From Flavobacteriales bacterium (GTDB lineage Bacteria; Bacteroidota; Bacteroidia; Flavobacteriales_D; Parvicellaceae): a DNA stretch of 64,000 bases. The first letter of the stretch is position 1. Each line of letters begins with the position of its first letter. The notes below the pieces were generated by a model, which saw only the letters and a list, made by a program, of their open reading frames with translations, searched no databases and was not told the DNA's origin. The stretch spans positions 682,001 through 746,000 of the forward strand of contig JACJZN010000007.1 in NCBI GenBank assembly GCA_020635565.1, given 5' to 3'. The position numbers and the translations under genes were made by a program. Of the stretch, positions 56,001-63,914 are shown piece after piece.

Positions 56001-58334
56001 AATTGCTCCATCAGCTCCATCCCATGTAGAATTGTAAGTTAATGGATTATCATCACCATCACCAGCAGATGCATCACCTGGTAAGATCTGACATCTTACA
56101 ATTTCATAATTATAAGCTCCTGTCAAGTGCATGCCATAAGTGGATACACCATAGCCTGCTGTTCCTGATGGAGCATCATCTGTAGTTATCGTAAGATCTT
56201 GTAATCTAAAATCATGGATACCATTACCATAAATGGCAACAATTCTTTCGCTAGCACCTGATCCCTCAATATTTGAAGTTGTTCGGTTAATTGTAGTAGC
56301 ACCCGGCAAAGATGTTTTCTGCCACCCGTTACCAGCGTCAAATCCTCCTTCAATGGTCGTAAATGAAGAAATAGTGGAAATAGGATTGTTGAAGTTGTAA
56401 GTACCAATCGCCATTCTGATAATTGCACCGTTACAGTTTGACATTGAAAGGGCAGTTAAAAGATCAGTAGGATCCGCCTGTGTACCTATACCTGTTCCTG
56501 TGGTGGAAACATAAATCACATTACAAGCAGGAACAGTACCAGGGTCTCTTACAATTACTTGAACTGTATCCAGAGTAGTACAACCAAACCAACTTGTAGC
56601 TACATTGTACGTTGAATCAGCTGGAGGTGTTGCGATGGTGGATGTTCCACTTGTTCCATCACTCCAAAGATGAGTAGCTCCTACAAGCGAAGAGGACACA
56701 GTTAGAGTTACTGCATCTCCTGGACACATGTAGGTAGGACTAGGTGTTATAGTTGTAGGAGGTGGAACATTTTCAATGGTCACATCTTGCGTGATAACCA
56801 CAGTTTCTGTTCCACAAAGATTCGAAATATCTGCAGTTAAGGTAATAGTGTAAGTCCCATCCAGCGTGTAGCTGTGTGAAACATTCTGTCCAGTAGCAGT
56901 ATTACCGTCACCAAAATCCCAACTCCAAGAAAGAACAGAATAAGGACCTGTTTCTCCGTTGAAATCTATTGATGAATTTGTACAGATCTCTGCATATGGA
57001 ATTTGATTAAAAGTGTAATTCTGAGCTTGTGCATCAATATTGAAACTCACTCCCAGATTATTCAAACTAGCTCCTGCCACATATCCATATGATTCATAAG
57101 AGCCATATCCATAAACGTAAGCCACTACACCACTATCAGATGCAATGTTATGGTTGCCAGATGAAATAGGTCTTCTTGCGTAAGAATAGGTAGGGTTAGA
57201 AGGAATAGTATTAAAGAATCCTCCAATTCCAGCTCCATCTAAGAATACAGAATTCGTAGTAGAAGTTTTACTAATAATATTCACGAAATAGGAAGAAATC
57301 ACAGACGAAGTGAAAGCATTAAATGTAATGGTATCCAATGTCTGTTCAATTGGACTCAAAGTAATAATAAAAGGGTCAGCATTAGCACCATCGCAGTCTC
57401 CTCCTTTTGAATATTGCATAACCATAATTGGTTGATCAGCAGTGATGAAACTAGCAGATGATAAAGATTGCTGAAGGTATTGACCTGCATTCAGAACTGT
57501 TGGAGCACCACCATTGATACTGACATTGGTTCCATTTTGAGAAGCTAAGATTCTAAATAGGTCACTATTTCTAGTCTGGTAGACTGATGTGGCGTAATTC
57601 ATCCCCCATGTCGAAATTGGATAAACCTGTTCGAATAAGTGATCGCAATAAGGACATCCCCCAACATTTGTACAAACAGCACCTGTGAATACTGCAAATT
57701 TCTCACAGCCCCCTAAAGATCTGATATATGTTCCTGTAAGGTCTCCTGCTGTTGCCTGTACCTGGTAAACCTCACCTTGATTTAATGTGATTGTAAATGG
57801 AACTCCAGCAGCATTTCCACCATCAGTAGCAACACTCGGTGTAATTTCTATTTGTGTACCATTCTGAACTCCCACCACCATAAACTCAGTTGGAATATTA
57901 CTACTATTCAATAAAGCAGGAGTTACATTGATCGTATAATACTCAATTCCTAATGTTTGGGTTGGAAGAATAATTGAAGCATCAGAACTATAGGCTTCGT
58001 AGTTTAATCCATATACGGTTACTGGATCATTTGCCACCACATGTATTCCTTTCCCTTGAACGGTTTGATTAGTGGTTGTGACTCCTTGCCCTGCTGGAAT
58101 AGCAATAGCAGTAGTGCTATTGGCAGCTACCGTAAAGGTTTGTGAGAATCCTTGTCCGGGAATACTTATCGTACCAGATGTAGCGACATCAGATGATATG
58201 TACACCGTTGGTGATGGAGTTTGATAATTCTCCATGAAACCGAACCAAAAGTCAGTTCCTTTGGTAGAAAATATCTGACCGAAAATAAATGAATGAGAGA
58301 TAGTTAAGAAAAGTAGGGCAAATAACTTATTCAT
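53013..58334 (-). CDS. Giant T9SS adhesin with PKD, Gly-rich and SprB-like regions
   Basis: A 1773-residue secreted protein (signal peptide MNKLFALLFLTISHSFIFGQ). In order: an IgGFc-binding-like N-terminal domain (about 22-440, starting KGTDFWFGFMENYQ); a PKD domain (about 455-530, SWSWDFGDGNTATG); Ig-like and beta-helix-like segments (about 530-770); a glycine-rich low-complexity stretch (about 775-1040); several PKD/Ig-like modules; a SprB-like repeat near 1540 (CFNSTDGLITSTVNGGVGPF); a final PKD; and a type B sorting domain of the gliding-motility C-terminal type (FSPNGDGVNDLF, FNRWGNLI, GVYYYIITARG). It should be exported through SprA. It probably mediates adhesion or surface coating; its ligand is unknown. 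Confidence 0.9.
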   Translation of the reverse strand: MNKLFALLFLTISHSFIFGQIFSTKGTDFWFGFMENYQTPSPTVYISSDVATSGTISIPGQGFSQTFTVAANSTTAIAIPAGQGVTTTNQTVQGKGIHVVANDPVTVYGLNYEAYSSDASIILPTQTLGIEYYTINVTPALLNSSNIPTEFMVVGVQNGTQIEITPSVATDGGNAAGVPFTITLNQGEVYQVQATAGDLTGTYIRSLGGCEKFAVFTGAVCTNVGGCPYCDHLFEQVYPISTWGMNYATSVYQTRNSDLFRILASQNGTNVSINGGAPTVLNAGQYLQQSLSSASFITADQPIMVMQYSKGGDCDGANADPFIITLSPIEQTLDTITFNAFTSSVISSYFVNIISKTSTTNSVFLDGAGIGGFFNTIPSNPTYSYARRPISSGNHNIASDSGVVAYVYGYGSYESYGYVAGASLNNLGVSFNIDAQAQNYTFNQIPYAEICTNSSIDFNGETGPYSVLSWSWDFGDGNTATGQNVSHSYTLDGTYTITLTADISNLCGTETVVITQDVTIENVPPPTTITPSPTYMCPGDAVTLTVSSSLVGATHLWSDGTSGTSTIATPPADSTYNVATSWFGCTTLDTVQVIVRDPGTVPACNVIYVSTTGTGIGTQADPTDLLTALSMSNCNGAIIRMAIGTYNFNNPISTISSFTTIEGGFDAGNGWQKTSLPGATTINRTTSNIEGSGASERIVAIYGNGIHDFRLQDLTITTDDAPSGTAGYGVSTYGMHLTGAYNYEIVRCQILPGDASAGDGDDNPLTYNSTWDGADGAIGGTGGTGQAGESSCAVFSTDQGGNGATGGAGGSGGASATGLGTTGGNGNSGGTGGNGRDEDTSASGNSGNTGSGPSPGTGGAGGPSDGNNSDTPYGGTGGVGGNGTDGVNGTTGSGSIVGGFWVAGIGTNGTVGTGGSGGGGGGGCGRDTGGGCDAAGGGGSGGGGGGGAGGAGKGAYGGGSSIAVMLVSNGTNGNFIDSDVIGGTIGTGGTGGSGGAGGTGGTSPLGNTSSDGQANRGGPGGQGGTGGTGGDGGDGGDGESHGVYLESGTALSTSSTSFGLPSQPTITVENVTCTNTSTDFGAGSSNAWDVGTGGSPATGAGSTFTSSYTTTGFKDIDYGGDVYTGFVNIVVSGTGLQPVIGTTATQYGTDYHVCVGESADFTAVSNGINYIYYWDFDNAISPSAVTTSNVDVTGQVFNTPGTYNITLQIETPCCGLSSSTANITLIVDPIPTPTISSNPGIDVCYGNSTDLTVTGGSTYLWDSGETTATITVTPFDTTTYSVTVSEFECSASTNITVNAVLSEVFISGADQICAGDATTLVANGAIGSTYQWTVGSTATSQSISANPLVDTWYSVVADLNGCTAEDSILVQVTGVSASISASDTTICAGDSTMLVVEGGAYFLWDNGMTNDSIWVSPTTTTTFKVIVTWDSIGTIPCNTVDSTTFTVDVFPVPSISNVSNDTISCTSNTINLTASGGTSYLWSTGETTSSISPLILGDTIFTVNSINSDGCLSIQDTIFVTTIQGIDSITLVGTDASCFNSTDGLITSTVNGGVGPFTYLWSNGDTTVDLNGIGEGTYNLIVTASNNCTQIASLSIVDGDSLNAEFTATPDSGLYPLEVLFFDTSFNAVSYHWDFGNGDTSNLVNPPVMVYDTGGVYTVTLVITDAAGCTDTATYTINVIGEGTVIIPNIFSPNGDGVNDLFKVRAEFIESFDITIFNRWGNLIATYEFLQAGWDGRTEAGLEVPEGVYYYIITARGFDGQEYEFNGHLRLIR
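55215..56010 (-). repeat. Glycine-rich low-complexity region of the adhesin
   Basis: About 265 codons dominated by Gly with Ala, Thr, Ser, Asn and Asp in GGxGG-type units (for example GGAGGSGGASATG, GGTGGVGGNG). Cysteines occur only sparsely (two near GGGGCGRDTGGGCD). The opposite strand is a spurious proline-rich frame. Length variation by recombination is likely. Confidence 0.85.
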
Positions 58335-58356
58335 TTTATTAGTTAGTGATTTTGTA

Positions 58357-58364
58357 CAAATATA
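58357..58364 (-). promoter_or_regulatory. -7 promoter box of the adhesin gene
   Basis: The minus strand reads TATATTTG, a full match to TAnnTTTG, 22 bases before the ATG at 58334. Confidence 0.5.
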
Positions 58365-58408
58365 AAGGTTTATACATTATGACGTATAATAGTCTAAAAA
58401 GGTTGATG

Positions 58409-58440
58409 CAAAAAAAAGACCCTAAATCAGGGTCTTTTTA
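58409..58440 (-). terminator. Terminator after RsbW-like kinase gene
   Basis: GACCCT pairs with AGGGTC (6 bp extended by A/T pairs, 5-base loop). On the minus strand it is followed by eight T. It lies 17 bases after the stop at 58457 and isolates the adhesin promoter. Confidence 0.9.
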
Positions 58441-58456
58441 TAATGTTTTCGAAATG

Positions 58457-58876
58457 TTAATTTAGATTGAAGATCAACTCCACCTTTCTACCTTCATCTT
58501 CGAAGTTAATTTCGTCCGCCAGATTTTTCATTAAGAAAATACCTCTGCCATTCGGTTTTTCGAGATTTTCTGGAGAAGTGGGATCTGGAAGGTTGTTGAA
58601 ATCGAAGCCTGGTCCTTCATCAACGACAATGAAACGGATTTGTGTTTCAGTTCTGTCAAACTCTACTTTGGTTAATTTGTCCGGATTTAATCCATTTCCA
58701 TGGTGAATAGCATTGTTCACAGCTTCGGTCATTGCGATCAGAATATTGCCATAATGATCTTCACCTACTTTATGCTCTTCACAGACAGAGTCTATTAACT
58801 TTTCTACTAAATGAATGTTCTCTGCTTTTGATGGGAAGTCGATCGAGTGCATAATTGGTAGTAAATCTGTTGCCAT
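58457..58876 (-). CDS. RsbW-like serine kinase / anti-sigma factor
   Basis: A 139-residue HATPase_c_2 protein. The ATP-binding boxes are intact: N-box EAVNNAIHHGN (51-61), G1 DEGPGFD (86-92) and G2 NGRGIFLM (109-116). Family members phosphorylate STAS-domain antagonists and/or bind sigma factors, and are opposed by SpoIIE/RsbU phosphatases. Two such phosphatases lie in this window (5978-7798 and 44560-45957), but no STAS gene or sigma factor is adjacent. It follows the DUF4175 gene by 24 bases and is probably cotranscribed with it. Confidence 0.9.
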   Translation of the reverse strand: MATDLLPIMHSIDFPSKAENIHLVEKLIDSVCEEHKVGEDHYGNILIAMTEAVNNAIHHGNGLNPDKLTKVEFDRTETQIRFIVVDEGPGFDFNNLPDPTSPENLEKPNGRGIFLMKNLADEINFEDEGRKVELIFNLN

Positions 58877-58900
58877 AGGTTAATACGTTAAAACAAAGAG

Positions 58901-61900
58901 TTATCGATTTATCTGTTCAAAGTACTCGTTTACTTTGTTTTTATAATAAGGTTTCAAAGAAGGTGGAATAGTTTTTAACAATTCTAATTCCTTCTCTTTC
59001 TCCTCCTTATACTTTAAATATTCGGTAGGGTTACTATAATCTTGATTTATTGCTTCGTTTGATTTTCTTTTTTCATCCATGTCCTGTTCGCGAGCGGCTT
59101 TCTCATGCTCCAGCAATCTGGTCATGATATCTTTTTGGCGGTACAGGGTCTGGTCGGTGATCTTACCATTAATGATATCTTCTTCAACTTTTTCCATGTC
59201 CTTCACAATTTCTTTTAATCCGTTGCCAGCACCAGAACCATCTTGATTTAGTTCCTGAGATAGTTCCTGTATTTGCTTTCTTAGTGCAGCCTGTTGAGCA
59301 GCCATTTGAGCTAATTCTTTACTCATCTGCTGTCCGCCAGGTTTGTCTCCGGGTTGATTGCCCATACCTTCACTTCCTTGTTCTCCATCTTTTTTACCAC
59401 CTGGATTTTTACCTTTTTCCATCGCCTCTTTCATTTTCTGCATCTGTTCCTCCAACTGTTTTTGCATTTGCTTCATACTCATCGGACTAGGTTTTCCACC
59501 CGGGGAACCGCTACCTCCAGGTTTGTTACATTGCCCACTTCCTGGTTTTGAATTTGCCATTTGCTGCTGCATTTGCTGAATAGCTTCATCGAATAGCAAT
59601 GCCAAATTATTTACAGATGTCATCACATATTGTTGCTTTGCCATCGTCATTGGAGTTTGACGTTCAGTAATATATTTCATTGTCTCTTCGAGATTTGAAT
59701 TCATCGCAGCAACCTCTTTATTGATGTAAGGACTTAGTTGAAGAATTCGTTTACTTAACGCAAATAATGAATCTTCTAATAATCTGGCATCATCATTCAA
59801 TTTACGTTGATCCTGACCAAGCTTGACATATTTTGGATCACGATTATTTAAGCCAAGAAACTGATTCATCACATCTTCTTGTTCGAATGAAAAATCAATG
59901 AGGTTTTCCAGTAATTGACGCAATGCATCCATGTCTTCCTGAGCAGACTGAGCCTCACTTGCCGCTTGAGAATCCTTCATTTTCTGAGACATTTCTTTCA
60001 TCTTGTCTGCCGCATTCTGTTGGGATTCACTCGCTTTCTTGTTCTTTTTTTCTCCTAGTTCATTCTGGCTATTCTGCATTTCTTGATTGATATCCTGCTC
60101 CTCCTGTTCTGTGTCTGCCATCTCATTTGGGTCTTCAAGTTCTTCATTCAATTTCTCTAACTCATCGATCTCCTGTTGCAGTTTTTCGAATTCCTTGTCA
60201 ATCTCCTCTTGTTCTTTGTTTAGCTCAAAATTCGATTTTTCCTTATCCTTGGTTTCTTCGGATAGTTTTTCTTGTTTTTCTGCTAATTCGTCTAGTTGTC
60301 TGGTGATCTCTTCATGCTTCTGCTCAAATTCAAACTGCTTGAATTGTTCCAATGCTCTGTCTAATTCCTTGTTGATCTCTTCCTGAGACATTTGGATTTG
60401 ATCCATTTTATTGAGCAACTGATCTTTGTTCATTTGCTCCATTAACTTTTGCAACTCTTTATAAAGTTCTTTCATCTCATCATTCATGAGTTCTTCAAAG
60501 AGTTTGTTGATCATTTCCTGTTTTTCCAGAATTTCTTGGCTCTGTTGATTAAACTGGTTGTTTTGTTTTTGGTTTTCCAGGTTGTTTTGTTGCAGTTTTT
60601 CTAGATTTTGCTGTAAGTTTTGTTGATTCTGCAAAAATTGCTCGATCTTATTTTTGTCTTGCCAATCAGGTTTTTCCTTTTCAAGAAGCGATTTTTTTAT
60701 CTCATCCAATTCTTGTTTCAATTTCTCAGCCTCTTCCATGCTTTTCTCTAGATCGTCCTTGATCTCATCACCAGCTTTGTCAGATTGATCCATTAATTCT
60801 TGCAGGGTAGGAGCTTTGTATTCCTTCGAAAGGCTTTTCGTTGATTTATTTCCATTAATCCCATCATTGTCCCAAACTTGAAAAAAGTAGGATACCGTTT
60901 CACCTGGTTGTAATCCTAGTTGTGAAAGATCAATAAAATGGAAGAATTGGTCAGAATTAAATGCTTTACTAACATTCAGTGGATCAGATTTCGATTCTCT
61001 AACTTTTCCATCAGGACTAATGATCTGATATTGGAAATGCAGTTTGCTGAACCCGTAATCATCTGAAATATCTCCATTGAAGTAATGAATAAAACTATTT
61101 GCTGAGTCCATTTTTTCATTTACTTGGATCGAAGGATATTTATCCTTTGTTACTGTTATAAAGTAATTGATAGAGTCCTTGCCAGAGGTGAATTCATTAC
61201 TTGTAGAAATCGAGTAATTGGCATTGTCAAAGAATTGGTTAACAGTTTCAAAACTATTCAATCCTTTTGGTTCCAACAGAAGTAAGCTATCTCCTAAATG
61301 AAATGAGACTAGGTTTGTATTTTTTGTGTTGAATTTCCACAGAACCTGCGTTCCTTCGGGAAGGACAAGGTCACCAATATTCTTTAGTTTTTCATTTTTT
61401 AGTTGTGTATAGGCAGGGTATACCAGTTCAACATCAAAACCGAGTAAGGATGGTTTGGGAATAGTCTTCAAAGAATAGATATCGGATGTGACTGATTGTG
61501 CACTGATCACAAAATCCTGATTTTCCTGAACATTTCTGAATTCATAAGTAAATTCCTTGGCACTGACTTTTTTCATTTTATGATCAACTCCGTCAATAGA
61601 AATGTATACAGTTTCAGGTACATACTTTTTGTCATCGATCAAAATTTTCAATTCAAAATCCTCTTGTTCGATCACACTAAGGTCATCATTCATCACTATG
61701 AAATCAAAAGGGATCTCTTCTTCATCAATGATGGTACTACTGTAATTCATAAAACGCTCGGTACCGTCTGTGATAATCTCTTTTTTAACAAGGTATATTC
61801 CCAGAAAAACCAGGACGGGAATAAGTAAGAATTTTACATATTTCCGATTCTCTCCTAGGTCAATTGCAGCAGTAAAAGGAAGTGGTTTGAGTTGTTCAAT

Positions 61901-62308
61901 TCTTTGGTTGACTGATGCAGTAACAAGTTCAAGATGAGAAGACTGAACGGCTTGATTAGAATTGTAGAGTTGTAAAGTGTTCAGGATCTTGTCTTTTACG
62001 TCACCAAAGTGATCTCCTACCATTCTCGCAGCTTCTTCATGGGTCAGTGATCTGCCAATTTTACTCAGTTGGAGCAGTGGCCAAAGAATGTTAAGGACGA
62101 AAACACCTAGAGTCGTACAAACGAAAGCGTAAAATAGTATTGTTCTACCAGAGCTTTTGAATTTTCCAAAATAGTCTATCAATAAGATAAATAAGAAGAA
62201 TGAAGCTAATAAAGCGAGAGAATAGATTATACCTCTAATCAGTTTGTTCGTATAATATTTACGAATAAACTGCTCTAATTTCTCTATGAGTTGATCCATT
62301 CCTTTCAT
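58901..62308 (-). CDS. DUF4175-type membrane protein with long coiled coil
   Basis: A 1135-residue protein. Two membrane helices lie near the N-terminus (about 28-46 and 56-78) and a third at about 155-170. An Ig-like beta-rich region (about 175-520, LLGFDVELVYPAYTQLKNEK) follows. Then comes a very long Gln/Glu/Lys-rich helical region (about 530-1100; QNLQQNLEKLQQNNLENQKQ) broken by a Gly/Pro/Met-rich linker (about 930-990). This matches the DUF4175 family of Bacteroidota, whose function is unknown. It probably spans the periplasm or organises an envelope complex. The first ATG at 62308 is used; a second lies three codons later. A near-consensus -7 box is 7 bases upstream. Confidence 0.8.
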   Translation of the reverse strand: MKGMDQLIEKLEQFIRKYYTNKLIRGIIYSLALLASFFLFILLIDYFGKFKSSGRTILFYAFVCTTLGVFVLNILWPLLQLSKIGRSLTHEEAARMVGDHFGDVKDKILNTLQLYNSNQAVQSSHLELVTASVNQRIEQLKPLPFTAAIDLGENRKYVKFLLIPVLVFLGIYLVKKEIITDGTERFMNYSSTIIDEEEIPFDFIVMNDDLSVIEQEDFELKILIDDKKYVPETVYISIDGVDHKMKKVSAKEFTYEFRNVQENQDFVISAQSVTSDIYSLKTIPKPSLLGFDVELVYPAYTQLKNEKLKNIGDLVLPEGTQVLWKFNTKNTNLVSFHLGDSLLLLEPKGLNSFETVNQFFDNANYSISTSNEFTSGKDSINYFITVTKDKYPSIQVNEKMDSANSFIHYFNGDISDDYGFSKLHFQYQIISPDGKVRESKSDPLNVSKAFNSDQFFHFIDLSQLGLQPGETVSYFFQVWDNDGINGNKSTKSLSKEYKAPTLQELMDQSDKAGDEIKDDLEKSMEEAEKLKQELDEIKKSLLEKEKPDWQDKNKIEQFLQNQQNLQQNLEKLQQNNLENQKQNNQFNQQSQEILEKQEMINKLFEELMNDEMKELYKELQKLMEQMNKDQLLNKMDQIQMSQEEINKELDRALEQFKQFEFEQKHEEITRQLDELAEKQEKLSEETKDKEKSNFELNKEQEEIDKEFEKLQQEIDELEKLNEELEDPNEMADTEQEEQDINQEMQNSQNELGEKKNKKASESQQNAADKMKEMSQKMKDSQAASEAQSAQEDMDALRQLLENLIDFSFEQEDVMNQFLGLNNRDPKYVKLGQDQRKLNDDARLLEDSLFALSKRILQLSPYINKEVAAMNSNLEETMKYITERQTPMTMAKQQYVMTSVNNLALLFDEAIQQMQQQMANSKPGSGQCNKPGGSGSPGGKPSPMSMKQMQKQLEEQMQKMKEAMEKGKNPGGKKDGEQGSEGMGNQPGDKPGGQQMSKELAQMAAQQAALRKQIQELSQELNQDGSGAGNGLKEIVKDMEKVEEDIINGKITDQTLYRQKDIMTRLLEHEKAAREQDMDEKRKSNEAINQDYSNPTEYLKYKEEKEKELELLKTIPPSLKPYYKNKVNEYFEQINR

Positions 62309-62315
62309 TAGGGAC

Positions 62316-62323
62316 TAAAGTTA
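62316..62323 (-). promoter_or_regulatory. Possible -7 box before the DUF4175 gene
   Basis: The minus strand reads TAACTTTA (7 of 8 positions), 7 bases before the ATG at 62308. Confidence 0.35.
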
Positions 62324-62454
62324 CTAAAATCTAATAGCTCCTGACAATATCCATGCCTTTTAATAAAGTTCATGTTAACCTTGAAAAGGTTCAATCATAT
62401 AACGAAAAAAAGTAGAATAAGTTGCTACCATATCGGAGTAAAGACAAAGTTCAC

Positions 62455-62462
62455 TAACTTTG
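62455..62462 (+). promoter_or_regulatory. -7 promoter box of the tandem paralogue cluster
   Basis: TAACTTTG matches TAnnTTTG, 29 bases before the ATG at 62492. It argues against starts further upstream in the open frame. Confidence 0.5.
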
Positions 62463-62491
62463 GAATACGATTTGATGAGTACAGAATTAAA

Positions 62492-62941
62492 ATGAATATT
62501 ATGAGAGTATTTCTATTGATCTTCGGATTTATCATGATGAGTGGAATGAGTCAGGTAAAATCTCAAACAGTTATTACTTGGGAAGTGTTGAAAGATGTGG
62601 AGTTTGTTGAAGTGTGGTCTGAGGAATTTCAGGCGGTATATATGGTTCCGAAGTTTGGAAGTAAAGTAAAAAGTCTGGATGGAAAGCAAGTGCAGATCAG
62701 AGGATATGTGATACCTGTTGATGTGCTGGCGGACTATTATGTGCTATCTGCGAATCCGTATTCAAGTTGTTTTTTCTGTGGTCAGGCTGGTCCTGAATCT
62801 GTTATGGAGATCCAATTGTCTAAACAATATGACGGACTTAGAATGGATAAGATTATAACTGTAAAAGGAAAGCTACGATTAAATGCAGATGATATCCTCC
62901 AGTTGAATTATATTCTGGAAGATGCTGAAGTGATTGAATAG
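62492..62941 (+). CDS. Exported DUF3299-like protein with CxxC (tandem copy 1)
   Basis: A 149-residue exported protein (signal peptide RVFLLIFGFIMMSGMSQVKS, start at ATG 62492). The mature part begins TVITWEVLKDVEF, then WSEEFQAVYMVPKFG and SLDGKQVQIRGYVIPVDV, then SSCFFCGQAGPES with Cys93 and Cys96, and ends LNADDILQLNYILEDAEV. This is the pattern of DUF3299-like small periplasmic proteins. The CxxC could bind metal or be redox-active. It is the first of three related genes. The open frame extends upstream but would cross the promoter box. Confidence 0.75.
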   Translation: MNIMRVFLLIFGFIMMSGMSQVKSQTVITWEVLKDVEFVEVWSEEFQAVYMVPKFGSKVKSLDGKQVQIRGYVIPVDVLADYYVLSANPYSSCFFCGQAGPESVMEIQLSKQYDGLRMDKIITVKGKLRLNADDILQLNYILEDAEVIE

Positions 62942-62948
62942 TATTTAC

Positions 62949-63374
62949 ATGCGCAGTATCTTCATAATGCTAGGGTTGTTTTTTGTTGCTAATATTTATA
63001 CTCAAACTCCGGTAAAGACGAAGGATCTGTTAACTGAACATCAGGAAGAATGGAGTGAGGAATTTCAAGCGATCCTTAAAAAACCTGTTTTCAATGATTA
63101 TCAAAAATCTTTAGATGGCAAACTGATAGAAATTGATCTATTGGTAAGTGAATTGGATAGTGCGGTCTATATTGGGGGATCTATTTGCTTGAAAGATTAC
63201 AATTGGTATTATTCAATTGATCCAGTGTTTGTTGAATTGGAGTTGAAAGATTCACCAACCAAATTCAGTTGTAAAAAGAAAAGTACCATAACTGGTGTAT
63301 TGAAACTTAATGAAGAAGATGTTTTAAGACTTGACTACATTCTTTTAGATGCTGAGATCGTTAAAGAACGTTAG
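62949..63374 (+). CDS. Exported DUF3299-like protein lacking CxxC (tandem copy 2)
   Basis: A 141-residue paralogue of copy 1. It keeps EEWSEEFQAILKKPVFNDYQ, KSLDGKLIEIDLLV and the end LNEEDVLRLDYILLDAEIV. The CxxC region is replaced by YIGGSICLKDYNWYY, leaving one Cys. The signal peptide is RSIFIMLGLFFVANIYTQ. ATG at 62949 is preferred over a TTG that would overlap copy 1. Spacing to copy 1 is 7 bases, so they form an operon. Loss of the CxxC implies a changed role. Function is unknown. Confidence 0.7.
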   Translation: MRSIFIMLGLFFVANIYTQTPVKTKDLLTEHQEEWSEEFQAILKKPVFNDYQKSLDGKLIEIDLLVSELDSAVYIGGSICLKDYNWYYSIDPVFVELELKDSPTKFSCKKKSTITGVLKLNEEDVLRLDYILLDAEIVKER

Positions 63375-63450
63375 TAAATGATAAACGGCATGTTTGTTGT
63401 GATAAACTTCGTAACTAAAATTATTTCAATCCGTTCAACAACTACTTAAA

Positions 63451-63458
63451 TAGATTTG
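63451..63458 (+). promoter_or_regulatory. Possible -7 box before tandem copy 3
   Basis: TAGATTTG matches TAnnTTTG and is followed by ACT and the ATG at 63462. The spacing is very short and no -33 is seen. Confidence 0.3.
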
Positions 63459-63461
63459 ACT

Positions 63462-63914
63462 ATGAAAAATATCTATGCATTGCTGTTTATAATGCTCTCA
63501 TTTTCTTTTTTTGGACAAGAGGAAATTCCCGAAATTAGTTGGGATGATTTGGTGATAAAAGATTTTGAAGAGGCAACAAGCGAAACTGGAGGTACGTTCA
63601 AAAAGGCTGTGTTGACAAAAGAGCAGAAAGCTTTAGATGGAACGAAAATAATTATGGCTGGGAACTACCACGTTCTGGATAATTTTGGAAGTAAAACATA
63701 TCTTCTCTCACGTGAAGAGATCATCATGCATCCTATGCAGAGAGATGAAGTAATTCGGTTAAAAATGGACAAAGATCCTGAAATCTATTTCGGGAGAAAA
63801 TTGAAGATTTCAGGTGTTTTACACATAGATACTGATCCAGAGGCTGAAACGATCTACTACATCACAGATGTGAAAAAAGTTAAGAATACTGGAAAGATAG
63901 AAGGAGAGGACTAA
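63462..63914 (+). CDS. Exported DUF3299-like protein, most diverged (tandem copy 3)
   Basis: A 150-residue exported protein (signal peptide MKNIYALLFIMLSFSFFGQ). It aligns with copies 1 and 2 through EISWDDLVIKDFEEA, KALDGTKIIMAGNYHVLDNF and the end YYITDVKKVK. It has no cysteines at the CxxC position. A gap of 87 bases and a possible own promoter separate it from copy 2. It converges with the gene entering from the right, overlapping its stop by 3 bases. Function is unknown. Confidence 0.65.
   Translation: MKNIYALLFIMLSFSFFGQEEIPEISWDDLVIKDFEEATSETGGTFKKAVLTKEQKALDGTKIIMAGNYHVLDNFGSKTYLLSREEIIMHPMQRDEVIRLKMDKDPEIYFGRKLKISGVLHIDTDPEAETIYYITDVKKVKNTGKIEGED

Noticed and set aside
60087..60386. 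Plus-strand Ser/Cys-rich frame of 99 codons
   Set aside because: It is the antisense of Gln/Glu-rich coiled-coil codons of the DUF4175 protein.
62372..62491. N-terminal extension of tandem copy 1 from an upstream ATG/TTG
   Set aside because: It would put the signal peptide 40 residues into the protein and cross the -7 box at 62455-62462; the ATG at 62492 gives a standard signal peptide.
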